Assembly (NCBI GenBank): GCA_012839145.1
Contig: DUNY01000028.1
Coordinates: forward strand, 1-7,520
Length of the DNA: 7,520 bases
Reading direction: 5' to 3'
Source of the DNA: Thermoanaerobacterales bacterium
Lineage (GTDB): Bacteria > Bacillota > Thermosediminibacteria > Thermosediminibacterales > Tepidanaerobacteraceae
Position 1 is the stretch's first letter, and each line of letters opens with the position of its first letter. Below the pieces are notes generated by a model that saw nothing but the letters and a program-made list of their open reading frames with translations, had not been told where the DNA came from and made no database searches. Both the position numbers and the translations under genes were made by a program. Shown here piece after piece: positions 1 through 6,618 of this stretch.

Positions 1-222
1 TTCAGTGGCGGCTCTTATATTTGAGGCTGCCGAGGAAAAAGATACCACCCCTGTAAGAGCTATCAACGAAAACAGAATAACATACCTTATACTGGAAAGT
101 TGATCAGACAACTCTTTCAAAAACACCGTTTCCAAACTGTTGATGTCGCCTTTATCAAAGGTATGTCCGGAGTTTTTTTGAAACGATCCGATTAATTTAT
201 CTAAAAACTTTAACTTAAGCAT
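1..222 (-). CDS. ABC-2-type transporter permease, N-terminal part (gene continues past the left edge)
   Basis: Only the first 74 codons are present. The start is the ATG at 222-220, preceded by a strong AAGGAGG site about 9 bases upstream that lies inside the end of the ATPase gene. The ATG overlaps the ATPase stop by 8 bases, which implies translational coupling. The visible protein has an amphipathic, lysine-rich cytoplasmic N-terminus (about residues 1-45), including a 'FLKELSDQLSSIRY' stretch typical of ABC-2 permeases just before their first helix. One hydrophobic helix follows (about 47-67, YVILFSLIALTGVV core). By position and N-terminal pattern it should be the membrane subunit that the adjacent ATPase drives. 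The family (NatB-like/COG1277-like) is inferred from the short N-terminus and the context, so the exact subfamily is uncertain. Confidence 0.8.
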   Translation of the reverse strand, partial: MLKLKFLDKLIGSFQKNSGHTFDKGDINSLETVFLKELSDQLSSIRYVILFSLIALTGVVSFSSAASNIRAATE

Positions 223-1168
223 GGACCTTCGCCTCCTTTTCTTGGAAATAACGATGGTATATATCGTCAAGATCAGAGCCGCGAATTTTTATATGATATA
301 CATCTATATCCTTTGCTACAAGTTCCTTAACTATTTTTGGGGCAAGTTCCGAGCCTTGTCCTTTCACAACTATCATATCTTCTCGAGTTTCTACGGAATT
401 AATACCTGACATAGCCTTTATTACATCAGTGGGAAAAGCCGATCTGGGACTTACTTTAAGTTCAATTACCTGCTCACTTCCCATATCTTTTGCCAGATCG
501 GAAATACTGCCAACAGCAACTAACTTACCTTTAACAAAGATCCCCACTCTGTCGCAAATAGCTTGGACCTGGTGGAGAAGATGAGAGGATATCAAAATAG
601 TCTTTCCCTCTTTTTTCCCCAATTCCAGTATTATATCCAACAGTTCAGAGGTTCCCTCAGGGTCAAGGCCTAGTGTAGGTTCGTCGAGAAAGATCACCTC
701 AGGGTCTTTTAAAAGCACATCTGCTACACCAAGACGTTGACGCATTCCTCGGGAATACTCTCGAACTTTACGATTTGATGCATCTTCAAGACCTACTTTA
801 ACCATCAGTTCTTCAATCAAATTATTTGCTCTATCCGGCGAAATACCATTTAATCTTGCAGTGTAAAACAGGTTTTCCCTGCCGGTCATATCACTGTAAA
901 ACCCCATGTTGTCGGGCATGTATCCTACCATTGCCTTTACCTTAAGGGGCTGACGTACGGGATCTAACCCGGCTACTCTTATACTGCCGGAAGTAGGCTC
1001 AGAGAGGCCCATAAGCATAAGTATGGTGGTGGTTTTCCCGGCGCCGTTAGGTCCCAGCAAACCAAATATTTCACCTTTAGATATTGTTAGATTCAGATGA
1101 TCCACGGCGGTTATTGAGCCATAAACCTTTGTAAGTTCCTGAGTTTCTATCATTATTCGGTCATGCAT
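215..1168 (-). CDS. ABC transporter ATP-binding protein (ABC-2/NatA-type exporter ATPase)
   Basis: A 317-residue cytoplasmic ATPase that should power the permease encoded next to it. All the nucleotide-binding motifs are present in order: Walker A GPNGAGKTT (39-47), a Q-loop region YMPDNMGFY (84-91) with Asp in place of Gln, signature YSRGMRQRL (138-146) in place of LSGGQ, Walker B VIFLDEP (158-164), D-loop GLDP (167-170) and the switch His in SSH (H196). The Q-loop substitution and the degenerate SRGM signature are usual in ABC-2-type exporters of the NatA/CcmA class. About 90 residues follow the ATPase core, as is common in this class. The start is the ATG two bases after the stop of the upstream gene; no good ribosome binding site precedes it, so coupling is likely. 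Met6 is an alternative start. The substrate cannot be deduced. Confidence 0.93.
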   Translation of the reverse strand: MHDRIMIETQELTKVYGSITAVDHLNLTISKGEIFGLLGPNGAGKTTTILMLMGLSEPTSGSIRVAGLDPVRQPLKVKAMVGYMPDNMGFYSDMTGRENLFYTARLNGISPDRANNLIEELMVKVGLEDASNRKVREYSRGMRQRLGVADVLLKDPEVIFLDEPTLGLDPEGTSELLDIILELGKKEGKTILISSHLLHQVQAICDRVGIFVKGKLVAVGSISDLAKDMGSEQVIELKVSPRSAFPTDVIKAMSGINSVETREDMIVVKGQGSELAPKIVKELVAKDIDVYHIKIRGSDLDDIYHRYFQEKEAKVHA

Positions 1169-1170
1169 TT

Positions 1171-2343
1171 TTATCGCCGCCCATATTTTTTAAAGGTCCA
1201 GGCCACCCATGATATTACCCCTACTATTATGAATGCTCCCACCAAGCCCCATCGAGTAGAGGTATGAACTGTTACCCGGATGTCAGCATTTTCAGAGGTC
1301 TCACTGGCTGAAGCATTAATGCTAAGCACATAATCGCCGGCAATGGCCTTGCCGTCGGGGGTAATAAAAGCGGTAATCTGCTTCTTTTCCCCGCTCTTTA
1401 TCCGCTCAATCTTTTCAGGCTCAAAGGTAACTGCCCATCCCGGTGGAGCAGAAGCGGAAAGATTTATTGTCTGCAAATCAGCACTGCCCTTATTTTCAAG
1501 TTCAAGAGTCAATGATCCTTTTCGTCCGGCTGTCAGGTCTGCATTCAATCGCCCTGTAGGTGTAGAAAGTTCAAGGCGATAGGTGCCTGAAATCACCACC
1601 TCTAAATCAGCTTTGGCCACTTCACTGCCATGTACCGCCGCTGTTGTTATAGTATTCTTTCCGGCTTTAACTCCCTTAGGAGGCTGCACGGTAATATCAA
1701 GATCTTGGGATTTCCCCGGCTCCAAACTCAAACTGGTAATCTGGTTATTTTGGTAAGCGGGCTTAAAAGATATTTGCCAGCCCTCAGGAGCATTAGCTCC
1801 AAGGCTGTAGAAGCGAGCGCGACCGCTGTTGTTATAAAGTGTCCCCCTGAAACTGAAGGTTGCCGTATCAGGGCCAGAAAGTGAAGGGTATTGGACCTCA
1901 ATTTTGTCAGAACCGCTTGCATCAGCATCGATTCTTATATTCAGTAAAAGCTTAGCTCGCCCGCTTCTGGATGCTTCTACCGACAGGCTATAGTCGCCGC
2001 TTTTGGCCTCAGAAGGAATCTGAACCCTAAGTTCTGCTTCTGCCGAGTCATTTGTGGGCACATAAACCCTGTGAATTTTCATTCCGTCACCGAAAATTCC
2101 CGCAGTCCAACCAGAAGGTGTTGCAGTCACTTCAAGGTCTACAAATCCTGTCCCGCTTACGGTAAGTGGAAATGTTACGCTGCTTCCCGGTTGAGCCGAA
2201 ATCCCGGGATAGGGAGTAGAAAGGGACAGCTGCCCGGCGCCATAAGATGTGCCCAAAAAAAATGACCAAATAAGTACAGATAGTAGTATAACTTTACCAA
2301 CTTTTTTTAGATTAAGAGCTGTAAACTCCGATGAATTTGACAA
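1171..2343 (-). CDS. Exported membrane-anchored protein with three NEW3/Ig-like modules (COG1470-like)
   Basis: A 390-residue protein whose start is TTG, supported by AAGGAAGGTGAT ending 6 bases upstream; no in-frame ATG precedes the signal sequence. Residues 1-36 look like a signal peptide (KK at 13-14, hydrophobic core 18-31, small residues at 32-37). The body is three similar beta-rich modules of about 100 residues (roughly 39-140, 146-252, 256-360). Each carries a 'GW' motif (79, 189, 303) and a late 'SGDY/AGKN/AGDY' turn (116, 227, 335), typical of NEW3/CARDB-like domains. A C-terminal transmembrane helix (about 365-383) ends in KKYGRR, so the modules face outside and a basic tail stays in the cytoplasm. 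It is first in an operon with an ABC-2 ATPase and permease, so it probably serves that transporter as a substrate-binding or surface partner. NEW3 domains occur in glycosidases and surface proteins; the ligand here is unknown. Confidence 0.82.
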   Translation of the reverse strand: MSNSSEFTALNLKKVGKVILLSVLIWSFFLGTSYGAGQLSLSTPYPGISAQPGSSVTFPLTVSGTGFVDLEVTATPSGWTAGIFGDGMKIHRVYVPTNDSAEAELRVQIPSEAKSGDYSLSVEASRSGRAKLLLNIRIDADASGSDKIEVQYPSLSGPDTATFSFRGTLYNNSGRARFYSLGANAPEGWQISFKPAYQNNQITSLSLEPGKSQDLDITVQPPKGVKAGKNTITTAAVHGSEVAKADLEVVISGTYRLELSTPTGRLNADLTAGRKGSLTLELENKGSADLQTINLSASAPPGWAVTFEPEKIERIKSGEKKQITAFITPDGKAIAGDYVLSINASASETSENADIRVTVHTSTRWGLVGAFIIVGVISWVAWTFKKYGRR

Positions 2344-2398
2344 AATTTCATCACCTTCCTTTTTTATTTACCAATATATTCAATAAATATTTTAAAAC

Positions 2399-2446
2399 AT
2401 AATTTTGAAAAAACTGTGAGGACTTTGTTATAATTTTGTAAAACTG
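2399..2446. repeat. Pair of direct repeats upstream of the NEW3/ABC operon
   Basis: Two near-identical units occur: ATAATTTTGAAAAAACTG at 2399-2416 and ATAATTTTGTAAAACTG at 2430-2446. They differ by one A/T change and one A of length. The 30-31-base spacing is close to three turns of the helix, so a protein bound at each would sit on the same face. They lie 55-105 bases before the TTG start of the operon. An operator pair is possible; AT-rich chance similarity cannot be ruled out. Confidence 0.5.
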
Positions 2447-2662
2447 CTCTATTATGCCGGGAAAATTCCGGATAAACAGGTATTTTTTAATATTTTAGCA
2501 AAAATAATAAAGGCCTTAATTAATTAAGTGCTACGAGATATTTTATAGAAAAATTTACTATTTTAATATTTGAAAAGTATGGCTCAATTTCCGATTTACT
2601 TTAAAAATAAAGAAAGCTCCCGAATTCTCTATTGTTTAGAGCTCGAGCAAACAGTAAGTTGT

Positions 2663-2805
2663 GGAATACAAGAACAATCTTCGCATAAAAGCTTAATTGA
2701 AAAAGAAGCATATTTATTGATACACAATACCTTGTAAGGTGAGGCAATATCAGGAACAATCTTTGTAAGGGTATATTGAAGCACCTGCATATGTTTTGAT
2801 ACAAT
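2663..2805 (+). repeat. Degenerate tandem duplication containing the recQ promoter
   Basis: The segment 2663-2728 resembles 2744-2805. The first block, GGAATACAAGAACAATCTTCG (2663-2683), matches the block at 2744-2765 with one indel and a few changes. The second block, 2696-2724, matches 2775-2803 at 22 of 29 positions with no gap: ATTGAA, six bases, GCATAT, three bases, TTGATACA. The offset is about 79-81 bases. The downstream copy supplies the -35 and -10 of recQ. The upstream copy keeps TTGAAA, but its -10 position reads TACACA, as if two bases were inserted into TACAAT. It looks like an old promoter duplication. Confidence 0.55.
2776..2805 (+). promoter_or_regulatory. Sigma-A-type promoter of recQ
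   Basis: A -35 TTGAAG (2776-2781) and a -10 TACAAT (2800-2805) are separated by 18 bases. Transcription would start near 2812, giving a leader of only about 17 bases that is filled by the ribosome binding site AGGATGAGGTGA (2813-2824). The fit to the gene start supports the call. No Gram-positive LexA box is visible across it. Confidence 0.65.
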
Positions 2806-2828
2806 GTTAGCCAGGATGAGGTGAACTT

Positions 2829-5018
2829 ATGGGTATCTATGAAGTATTAAAGACCTATTTTGGTTATGATAATTTTAAGAAGGGCCAGGAGAAGTTGGTA
2901 AGTGCAATCCTTGCCGGCAGGGATGTTTTAGGGATAATGCCCACAGGTGGAGGTAAATCTCTTTGCTATCAATTGCCTGCAACTATTTTAGAAGGTGTAA
3001 CTATAGTTATTTCACCGCTTATATCCTTAATGAAGGATCAGGTAGATTCTTTGGACGAAATGGGTTTAGCGGGAACTTTTATTAACAGCACCCTTGATTA
3101 CGAGGAATTTATCACAAGGATTGATGGGATACGAAATGGCAAGTTCAAACTAGTATATGTGGCACCGGAACGCCTAAATACGAAATTATTTTTAAACCTG
3201 GCAAAGGATATTAAAATTTCCCTGGTAGCCATTGACGAGGCTCACTGTATAAGCCAATGGGGCCATGATTTTAGACCCAGCTATCTGGAAATCCCGAAAT
3301 TCATTAACTTCCTCCACATCCGGCCTACTGTGGCGGCATTCACGGCTACAGCCACAAGAGAAATTGTGGAAGAGATAAAGAATTTAATAGGCCTTAAAAA
3401 TCCGCTGGAAGTCATAACAGGGTTTGACAGGCCAAATTTGTTTTACCAAGTCGCAAAACCCAGCAACAAGTTCTCATACTTACTAAATTACCTAAAAAAC
3501 AATTATGTGAGTGACCCAGGAATAATATACTGTGCCACTAGGAAAATCGTGGAATCATTAGCAAACAAACTCCAAAGCTATGGCATCTCTGCTGTTGGGT
3601 ATCACGGGGGGATGAGCTCGAATATCAGGCAAAAAAACCAAGATGATTTCATGCTTGACAGGACCAGGATAATCGTTGCCACAAATGCCTTTGGCATGGG
3701 AATAGATAAGCCTGACGTAAGATTTGTCATCCATTACAATATGCCTAAAAATATGGAGGCTTATTATCAGGAGGCAGGCAGAGCAGGCAGGGACGGGGAA
3801 AAAAGTGACTGTGTTTTAATGTACTCTCCTGCCGATATAGTAAAACAAAAGATTCTAATTCAAAGCGAAAACCTTTCTCCTGAGCGTGAGACTGCCATGT
3901 ATGAAAATCTCCAGTACTTGGTAGATTATTGCCATACTGATGATTGCCTCAGAAACAAGATACTAATCTATTTCGGTGAAGATGCACAACAAGAGAGCTG
4001 TAATAATTGCAGCAACTGCCTGGATCAATCGGAAAGAGTGGACGTAACCATAGAAGCTCAAAAAATATTGTCATGTATATATAGAGTCAATCAAAGCTAT
4101 GGGATAAATACCGTTATACAGGTTCTAAGGGGTTCAAAGAATAAGAAGGTATTGGAATGGGGTCTGGATAAAACTTCTACATATGGTATTATGCAGGAAT
4201 ACCGCAATGATGCAATCAAAGAAATGATAATGACCTTAATCTCTCAGGGGTACATTCACATAACTGCCGATAAATTTCCCGTCATAAAACTCACTGATAT
4301 GTCCTGGGAAATATTAAAAGGTAAGGTAAAGTTCTATCATAAAAAAGATTTGTTGCTAAAATCAAAAACATCTAAGACGGCAAATGGATTATCTCCGGAT
4401 CAAATCAATGAAAACTTTGATAAACAGCTATTTGAGCGACTTAGAGAGCTAAGGTATACAATAGCCCAAGAAAAAGACCTTCCACCATACATAATATTTC
4501 ATGACTTGAGCTTAAAGGAAATGGCTGCATATATGCCTCGAAACCAAGAGGAATTCTTCAAAATAAGAGGTGTAGGCCGGAAAAAATACGAAAGCTATGG
4601 TGAAGAATTTCTTAATCTGATAAATGAATACATCCGGGAAGAAGGTTTGGATGTCAGTGAGCTTAGGGGCCATATAGCAAATAATACAATAGCTGCCAGT
4701 TCTATAGATAGACTGCAGGATACTAAAATTGACCGCTATGAACAGACTTACAGCTGCTATCTTAAAGGATTGCCTCTTGAAGAAATAGCACAGCAAAGAA
4801 ATCTCACAGAAAACACAATAATTAATCACTTAGCAAGATGTGAAAAAAAAGGCAAAAGCATTGATTGGTCAAGGTTTATTGATCCTGAGAAGGAAAAGAA
4901 GATTATACAAGTGATTGAGAAAGTTGGAACAGAAAAATTAAAGCCTATCAAAGAAGCATTGCCTCAAGAAATCACTTATGAGGATATACGATTGGTTATT
5001 TGCAAGTGTTTATCTTAG
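2829..5018 (+). CDS. recQ: ATP-dependent DNA helicase RecQ
   Basis: A 729-residue superfamily 2 3'-5' DNA helicase for recombination and fork repair. Visible motifs: Q motif region (F11...Q20); motif I PTGGGKSLC (38-46); Ia ISPLISLMKDQ (61-71); motif II DEAH (136-139) followed by the RecQ aromatic loop CISQWGHDFRPSY; motif III FTATAT (171-176); motif IV GIIYCATRK; V/VI from IIVATNAFGMGIDKPDVR to QEAGRAGRDG (314-323). The zinc subdomain follows, with C373, C391, C394 and C397, then the RQC winged helix (about 405-510) and an HRDC domain (about 533-602). Residues from about 635 form a C-terminal helix-turn-helix extension (PLEEIAQQRNLTENTIINHL), as in many Firmicutes RecQ proteins but not in the roughly 610-residue E. 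coli enzyme. The ATG has GAGGTGA four bases upstream. It is transcribed alone; a stem-loop follows the stop. Confidence 0.97.
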   Translation: MGIYEVLKTYFGYDNFKKGQEKLVSAILAGRDVLGIMPTGGGKSLCYQLPATILEGVTIVISPLISLMKDQVDSLDEMGLAGTFINSTLDYEEFITRIDGIRNGKFKLVYVAPERLNTKLFLNLAKDIKISLVAIDEAHCISQWGHDFRPSYLEIPKFINFLHIRPTVAAFTATATREIVEEIKNLIGLKNPLEVITGFDRPNLFYQVAKPSNKFSYLLNYLKNNYVSDPGIIYCATRKIVESLANKLQSYGISAVGYHGGMSSNIRQKNQDDFMLDRTRIIVATNAFGMGIDKPDVRFVIHYNMPKNMEAYYQEAGRAGRDGEKSDCVLMYSPADIVKQKILIQSENLSPERETAMYENLQYLVDYCHTDDCLRNKILIYFGEDAQQESCNNCSNCLDQSERVDVTIEAQKILSCIYRVNQSYGINTVIQVLRGSKNKKVLEWGLDKTSTYGIMQEYRNDAIKEMIMTLISQGYIHITADKFPVIKLTDMSWEILKGKVKFYHKKDLLLKSKTSKTANGLSPDQINENFDKQLFERLRELRYTIAQEKDLPPYIIFHDLSLKEMAAYMPRNQEEFFKIRGVGRKKYESYGEEFLNLINEYIREEGLDVSELRGHIANNTIAASSIDRLQDTKIDRYEQTYSCYLKGLPLEEIAQQRNLTENTIINHLARCEKKGKSIDWSRFIDPEKEKKIIQVIEKVGTEKLKPIKEALPQEITYEDIRLVICKCLS

Positions 5019-5056
5019 TGTATACAATACCAAGTTATCGTCTGTGGCCGGTGCCC

Positions 5057-5103
5057 AGCAAACAACCTCAGCCCAATATCTAATCGAGCTGAGGCTGTTT
5101 GCT
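5057..5103 (+). terminator. Long stem-loop between convergent recQ and gap, probable terminator
   Basis: The left arm 5057-5072 (AGCAAACAACCTCAGC) pairs with 5088-5103 (GCTGAGGCTGTTTGCT) at 15 of 16 positions, around a 15-base loop. It begins 39 bases after the recQ stop and lies about 100 bases past the gap stop, so it could end transcription from both sides. The 3' flank ATTATTGTA is not a clean U-tract and the other flank is GC-rich, so efficiency is uncertain. The rest of 5019-5199 shows no gene. Confidence 0.6.
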
Positions 5104-5199
5104 ATTATTGTAAAGTTATAAAGCATTAACTTCCCTCACAATCATTAATCAAGAGGATAATATACTTATTTATACAGAAATATTTACAATTGTTTTTTT

Positions 5200-6243
5200 C
5201 TAAGAATTCATGACTGCTTTGAGAGGTTGTTGCCTCTGACATACATCATATATATGTTTGGCCATTTCAAAGACCCTGGTGGCATAGCCGTATTCATTGT
5301 CATACCAAGCCATTACTTTTATTACCTTACCGTCAATGACCATTGTTGAAAGACCGTCTACTATGGATGAACGGGGATCTTCAACCAAGTCTCGAGATAC
5401 CAAGGGGTCTTCAGTATATCCCAATACTCCTCTCAGTGTTCCATTAGAAACCTTTTTGAAAAGTTGATTTACTTCTTCTTTTGTAGTAGATTTATTAACA
5501 TTGGCTACAAAATCCACTACCGATACGGCCTCTGTTGGGACACGAAAGGCACTTCCGTTTAACTTTCCTGCAAGATGAGGTATAATAGAGCCTATTGCTT
5601 TAGCCGCCCCTGTAGTCGTAGGGATGATTGAAAGGGCTGCACCCCTGGCCCGCCGCAAATCCTTATGAGGTTTATCTATCAGCTGTTGATCAGCAGTGTA
5701 GGAATGGATAGTTGATAAAGAGCCGTTTTTGATTCGGAGGTTTTCATCAATGACTTTTACCAAGGGAGCAAGACAATTAGTAGTGCATGAAGCGGAAGAG
5801 ATTATGTAATCTTTTTCAGGCTCGAACGTATCTTCGTTTACTCCCATTACAATCGTATTGTCAACACCATCACCGGGAGCTGTGATGATAACCCGCTTTG
5901 CACCGGCTTTCAAATGTTTCAGGGCGTCTTCTTTTCTCCTGAACTTACCGGTGGCCTCTATTACAATATCTAAATCCAGCTCTTCCCAGGGCAGTTTTTC
6001 AGGATCCCTTTCAGAAAAAAATCGAATGGGTTTTCCGTCTATAATGATGGTGTCATCAGTGGAATCTACACTATGGGTTAAGACACCATATATGGAATCG
6101 TATTTGAAAAGATGTGCATGGGCTTTGGGACCGCTGGTGCTGTTGAGTGCAACAATGTCCATTTGGTCTTGGTTTTCCAACCATATTCTCAATATGTTTT
6201 TTCCTATTCGGCCAAAGCCATTAATGGCAACCTTGGGTTTCAT
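5200..6243 (-). CDS. gap: Glyceraldehyde-3-phosphate dehydrogenase, GapB-like (phosphorylating)
   Basis: A 347-residue cytoplasmic enzyme that interconverts glyceraldehyde-3-phosphate and 1,3-bisphosphoglycerate. The N-terminal Rossmann motif is INGFGRIGKN (7-16). The active site is SASCTTNCLAP with catalytic C153, plus H180 in STIHSYTADQ. Phosphate-binding RVPT is at 234-237 and the C-terminal WYDNEYGY at 313-320. Length is normal for the family. The coenzyme pocket is unlike NAD-specific GapA: the usual Asp after strand beta-2 (VAxND) is Ser (VALNS, S35), and the usual Leu of DLPHKD is Lys (DKPHKD, K191). Both positions also differ in NADP-preferring GapB of Bacillus subtilis (NAS; DNPHKD). 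I therefore infer a biosynthetic GapB-like role. It stands alone rather than in a cggR-gap-pgk-tpi operon. The ATG has AAAGGAG about 11 bases upstream; the promoter carries a CcpN-like operator. Confidence 0.96.
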   Translation of the reverse strand: MKPKVAINGFGRIGKNILRIWLENQDQMDIVALNSTSGPKAHAHLFKYDSIYGVLTHSVDSTDDTIIIDGKPIRFFSERDPEKLPWEELDLDIVIEATGKFRRKEDALKHLKAGAKRVIITAPGDGVDNTIVMGVNEDTFEPEKDYIISSASCTTNCLAPLVKVIDENLRIKNGSLSTIHSYTADQQLIDKPHKDLRRARGAALSIIPTTTGAAKAIGSIIPHLAGKLNGSAFRVPTEAVSVVDFVANVNKSTTKEEVNQLFKKVSNGTLRGVLGYTEDPLVSRDLVEDPRSSIVDGLSTMVIDGKVIKVMAWYDNEYGYATRVFEMAKHIYDVCQRQQPLKAVMNS

Positions 6244-6283
6244 ATATAACTCGTCTCCTTTTTAAGAATGTTCATCAGCTAAT

Positions 6284-6316
6284 ATTATAGCACATTTAAT
6301 ACAAATGTGCTATACA
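6284..6316 (-). promoter_or_regulatory. gap promoter (extended -10) overlapping a 12-bp inverted repeat, CcpN-like operator
   Basis: On the minus strand a perfect TATAAT (6284-6289) is preceded by TGC, giving an extended -10 (TGnTATAAT) that can work without a good -35; the -35 position reads TAGCAC. The start point would be near 6277, about 34 bases before the ATG. The arms TATAGCACATTT (6286-6297) and AAATGTGCTATA (6303-6314) are perfect inverted copies around 5 bases. The plus-strand TGTGCTATACA (6306-6316) fits the CcpN box TRTGHYATAYW, as I recall it from B. subtilis gapB and pckA, at all 11 positions. The minus-strand TGTGCTATAAT (over the -10) fits at 10 of 11. A repressor here would cover the -10. 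Assignment to CcpN is inference; the palindrome and -10 are directly visible. Confidence 0.72.
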
Positions 6317-6513
6317 ATTGGGGCGAAAAAGGAAATAATACATATTATAGAATTTACATAGACTATACATATGACTTGTGCTTTAAGTGCATGAAGGGGA
6401 GTGGGTATATATTCATTTGTTTAATGTGCATAGAAATAGATCAACATATTTATAAAGATTAGGGGATAAAAACATTTATTAAGGCTTTGTTTCTTCTAAT
6501 AGCCAGACTTATA

Positions 6514-6522
6514 TGTTAAAAT
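6514..6522 (+). promoter_or_regulatory. Candidate extended -10 promoter of the jetD-like gene
   Basis: TGTTAAAAT has the form TGnTAAAAT, an extended -10 element. The -35 position (6494-6499, TTCTAA) is poor. Transcription would start near 6529 and give a leader of about 90 bases that contains the 6537-6551 palindrome. The surrounding AT richness makes other -10-like words (TATAAA at 6527-6532) possible, so this is tentative. Confidence 0.35.
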
Positions 6523-6536
6523 TATATATAAATTGA

Positions 6537-6551
6537 AACAATATTATTGTT
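6537..6551. promoter_or_regulatory. 15-base palindrome, possible operator of the jetD-like gene
   Basis: AACAATATTATTGTT is a perfect inverted repeat of 7-base arms around a single T. It lies just downstream of the candidate start point and 67 bases before the ATG of the jetD-like gene. The word ATTGTTA at its right side (6546-6552) recurs at 6561-6567. This would suit binding by a dimeric repressor; no regulator gene is visible next to it. Confidence 0.4.
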
Positions 6552-6618
6552 AAAAGAAAGATTGTTACAAAGTCACAAAAAGGTCATTTCGCAACTTGTA
6601 AAAATAGGAAGGGAAATT

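Larger units (their letters stand above)
2344..2828. other. Divergent intergenic region between the NEW3/ABC operon and recQ
   Basis: This 485-base AT-rich stretch holds no convincing gene. From left to right it contains the ribosome binding site of the NEW3 gene; a pair of 17-18-base direct repeats (2399-2446); a short GC-rich imperfect inverted repeat, CCGGGAAAATTCCGG (2457-2471); a 14-base perfect AT palindrome, CTTAATTAATTAAG (2515-2528); a small stem-loop, CTCTA-ttgtt-TAGAG (2627-2641); and a degenerate tandem duplication (2663-2805) that ends in the recQ promoter. I could not find a convincing -35/-10 pair for the minus-strand operon. A TAAAAT (minus strand, 2389-2394) about 45 bases before the TTG start is the best -10 candidate, without a matching -35. 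Confidence 0.7.
6317..6618. other. Intergenic region between gap and the jetD-like gene
   Basis: No convincing gene is present in this AT-rich stretch. It contains scattered TGTGC words (6378-6382 and 6425-6429) that do not make good CcpN boxes, a possible promoter (6514-6522), a 15-base palindrome (6537-6551) and the ribosome binding site AGGAAGGG (6606-6613) of the plus-strand gene. A 23-codon reading frame at 6391-6462 lacks a ribosome binding site and was not called. Confidence 0.6.

Noticed and set aside
2457..2471. GC-rich inverted repeat considered as a terminator
   Set aside because: The stem is short and imperfect, no gene ends nearby on either strand, and there is no adjacent U-tract.
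2670..2765. GAAC-containing words upstream of recQ considered as LexA (SOS) boxes
   Set aside because: Both read GAACAATCTT; the required GTTC second half at the right spacing is absent.
2601..2804. 67-codon open frame on the minus strand upstream of recQ
   Set aside because: No ribosome binding site, odd Cys/Phe/Leu-rich composition, and it runs across the recQ promoter and the degenerate tandem repeat; most likely chance.
5858..6265. 135-codon open frame on the plus strand antisense to gap
   Set aside because: It is the mirror of a clearly conserved GAPDH coding region and has no recognisable domain.
6391..6462. Possible 23-residue small protein on the plus strand
   Set aside because: No Shine-Dalgarno sequence before the ATG and no recognisable pattern in the peptide.
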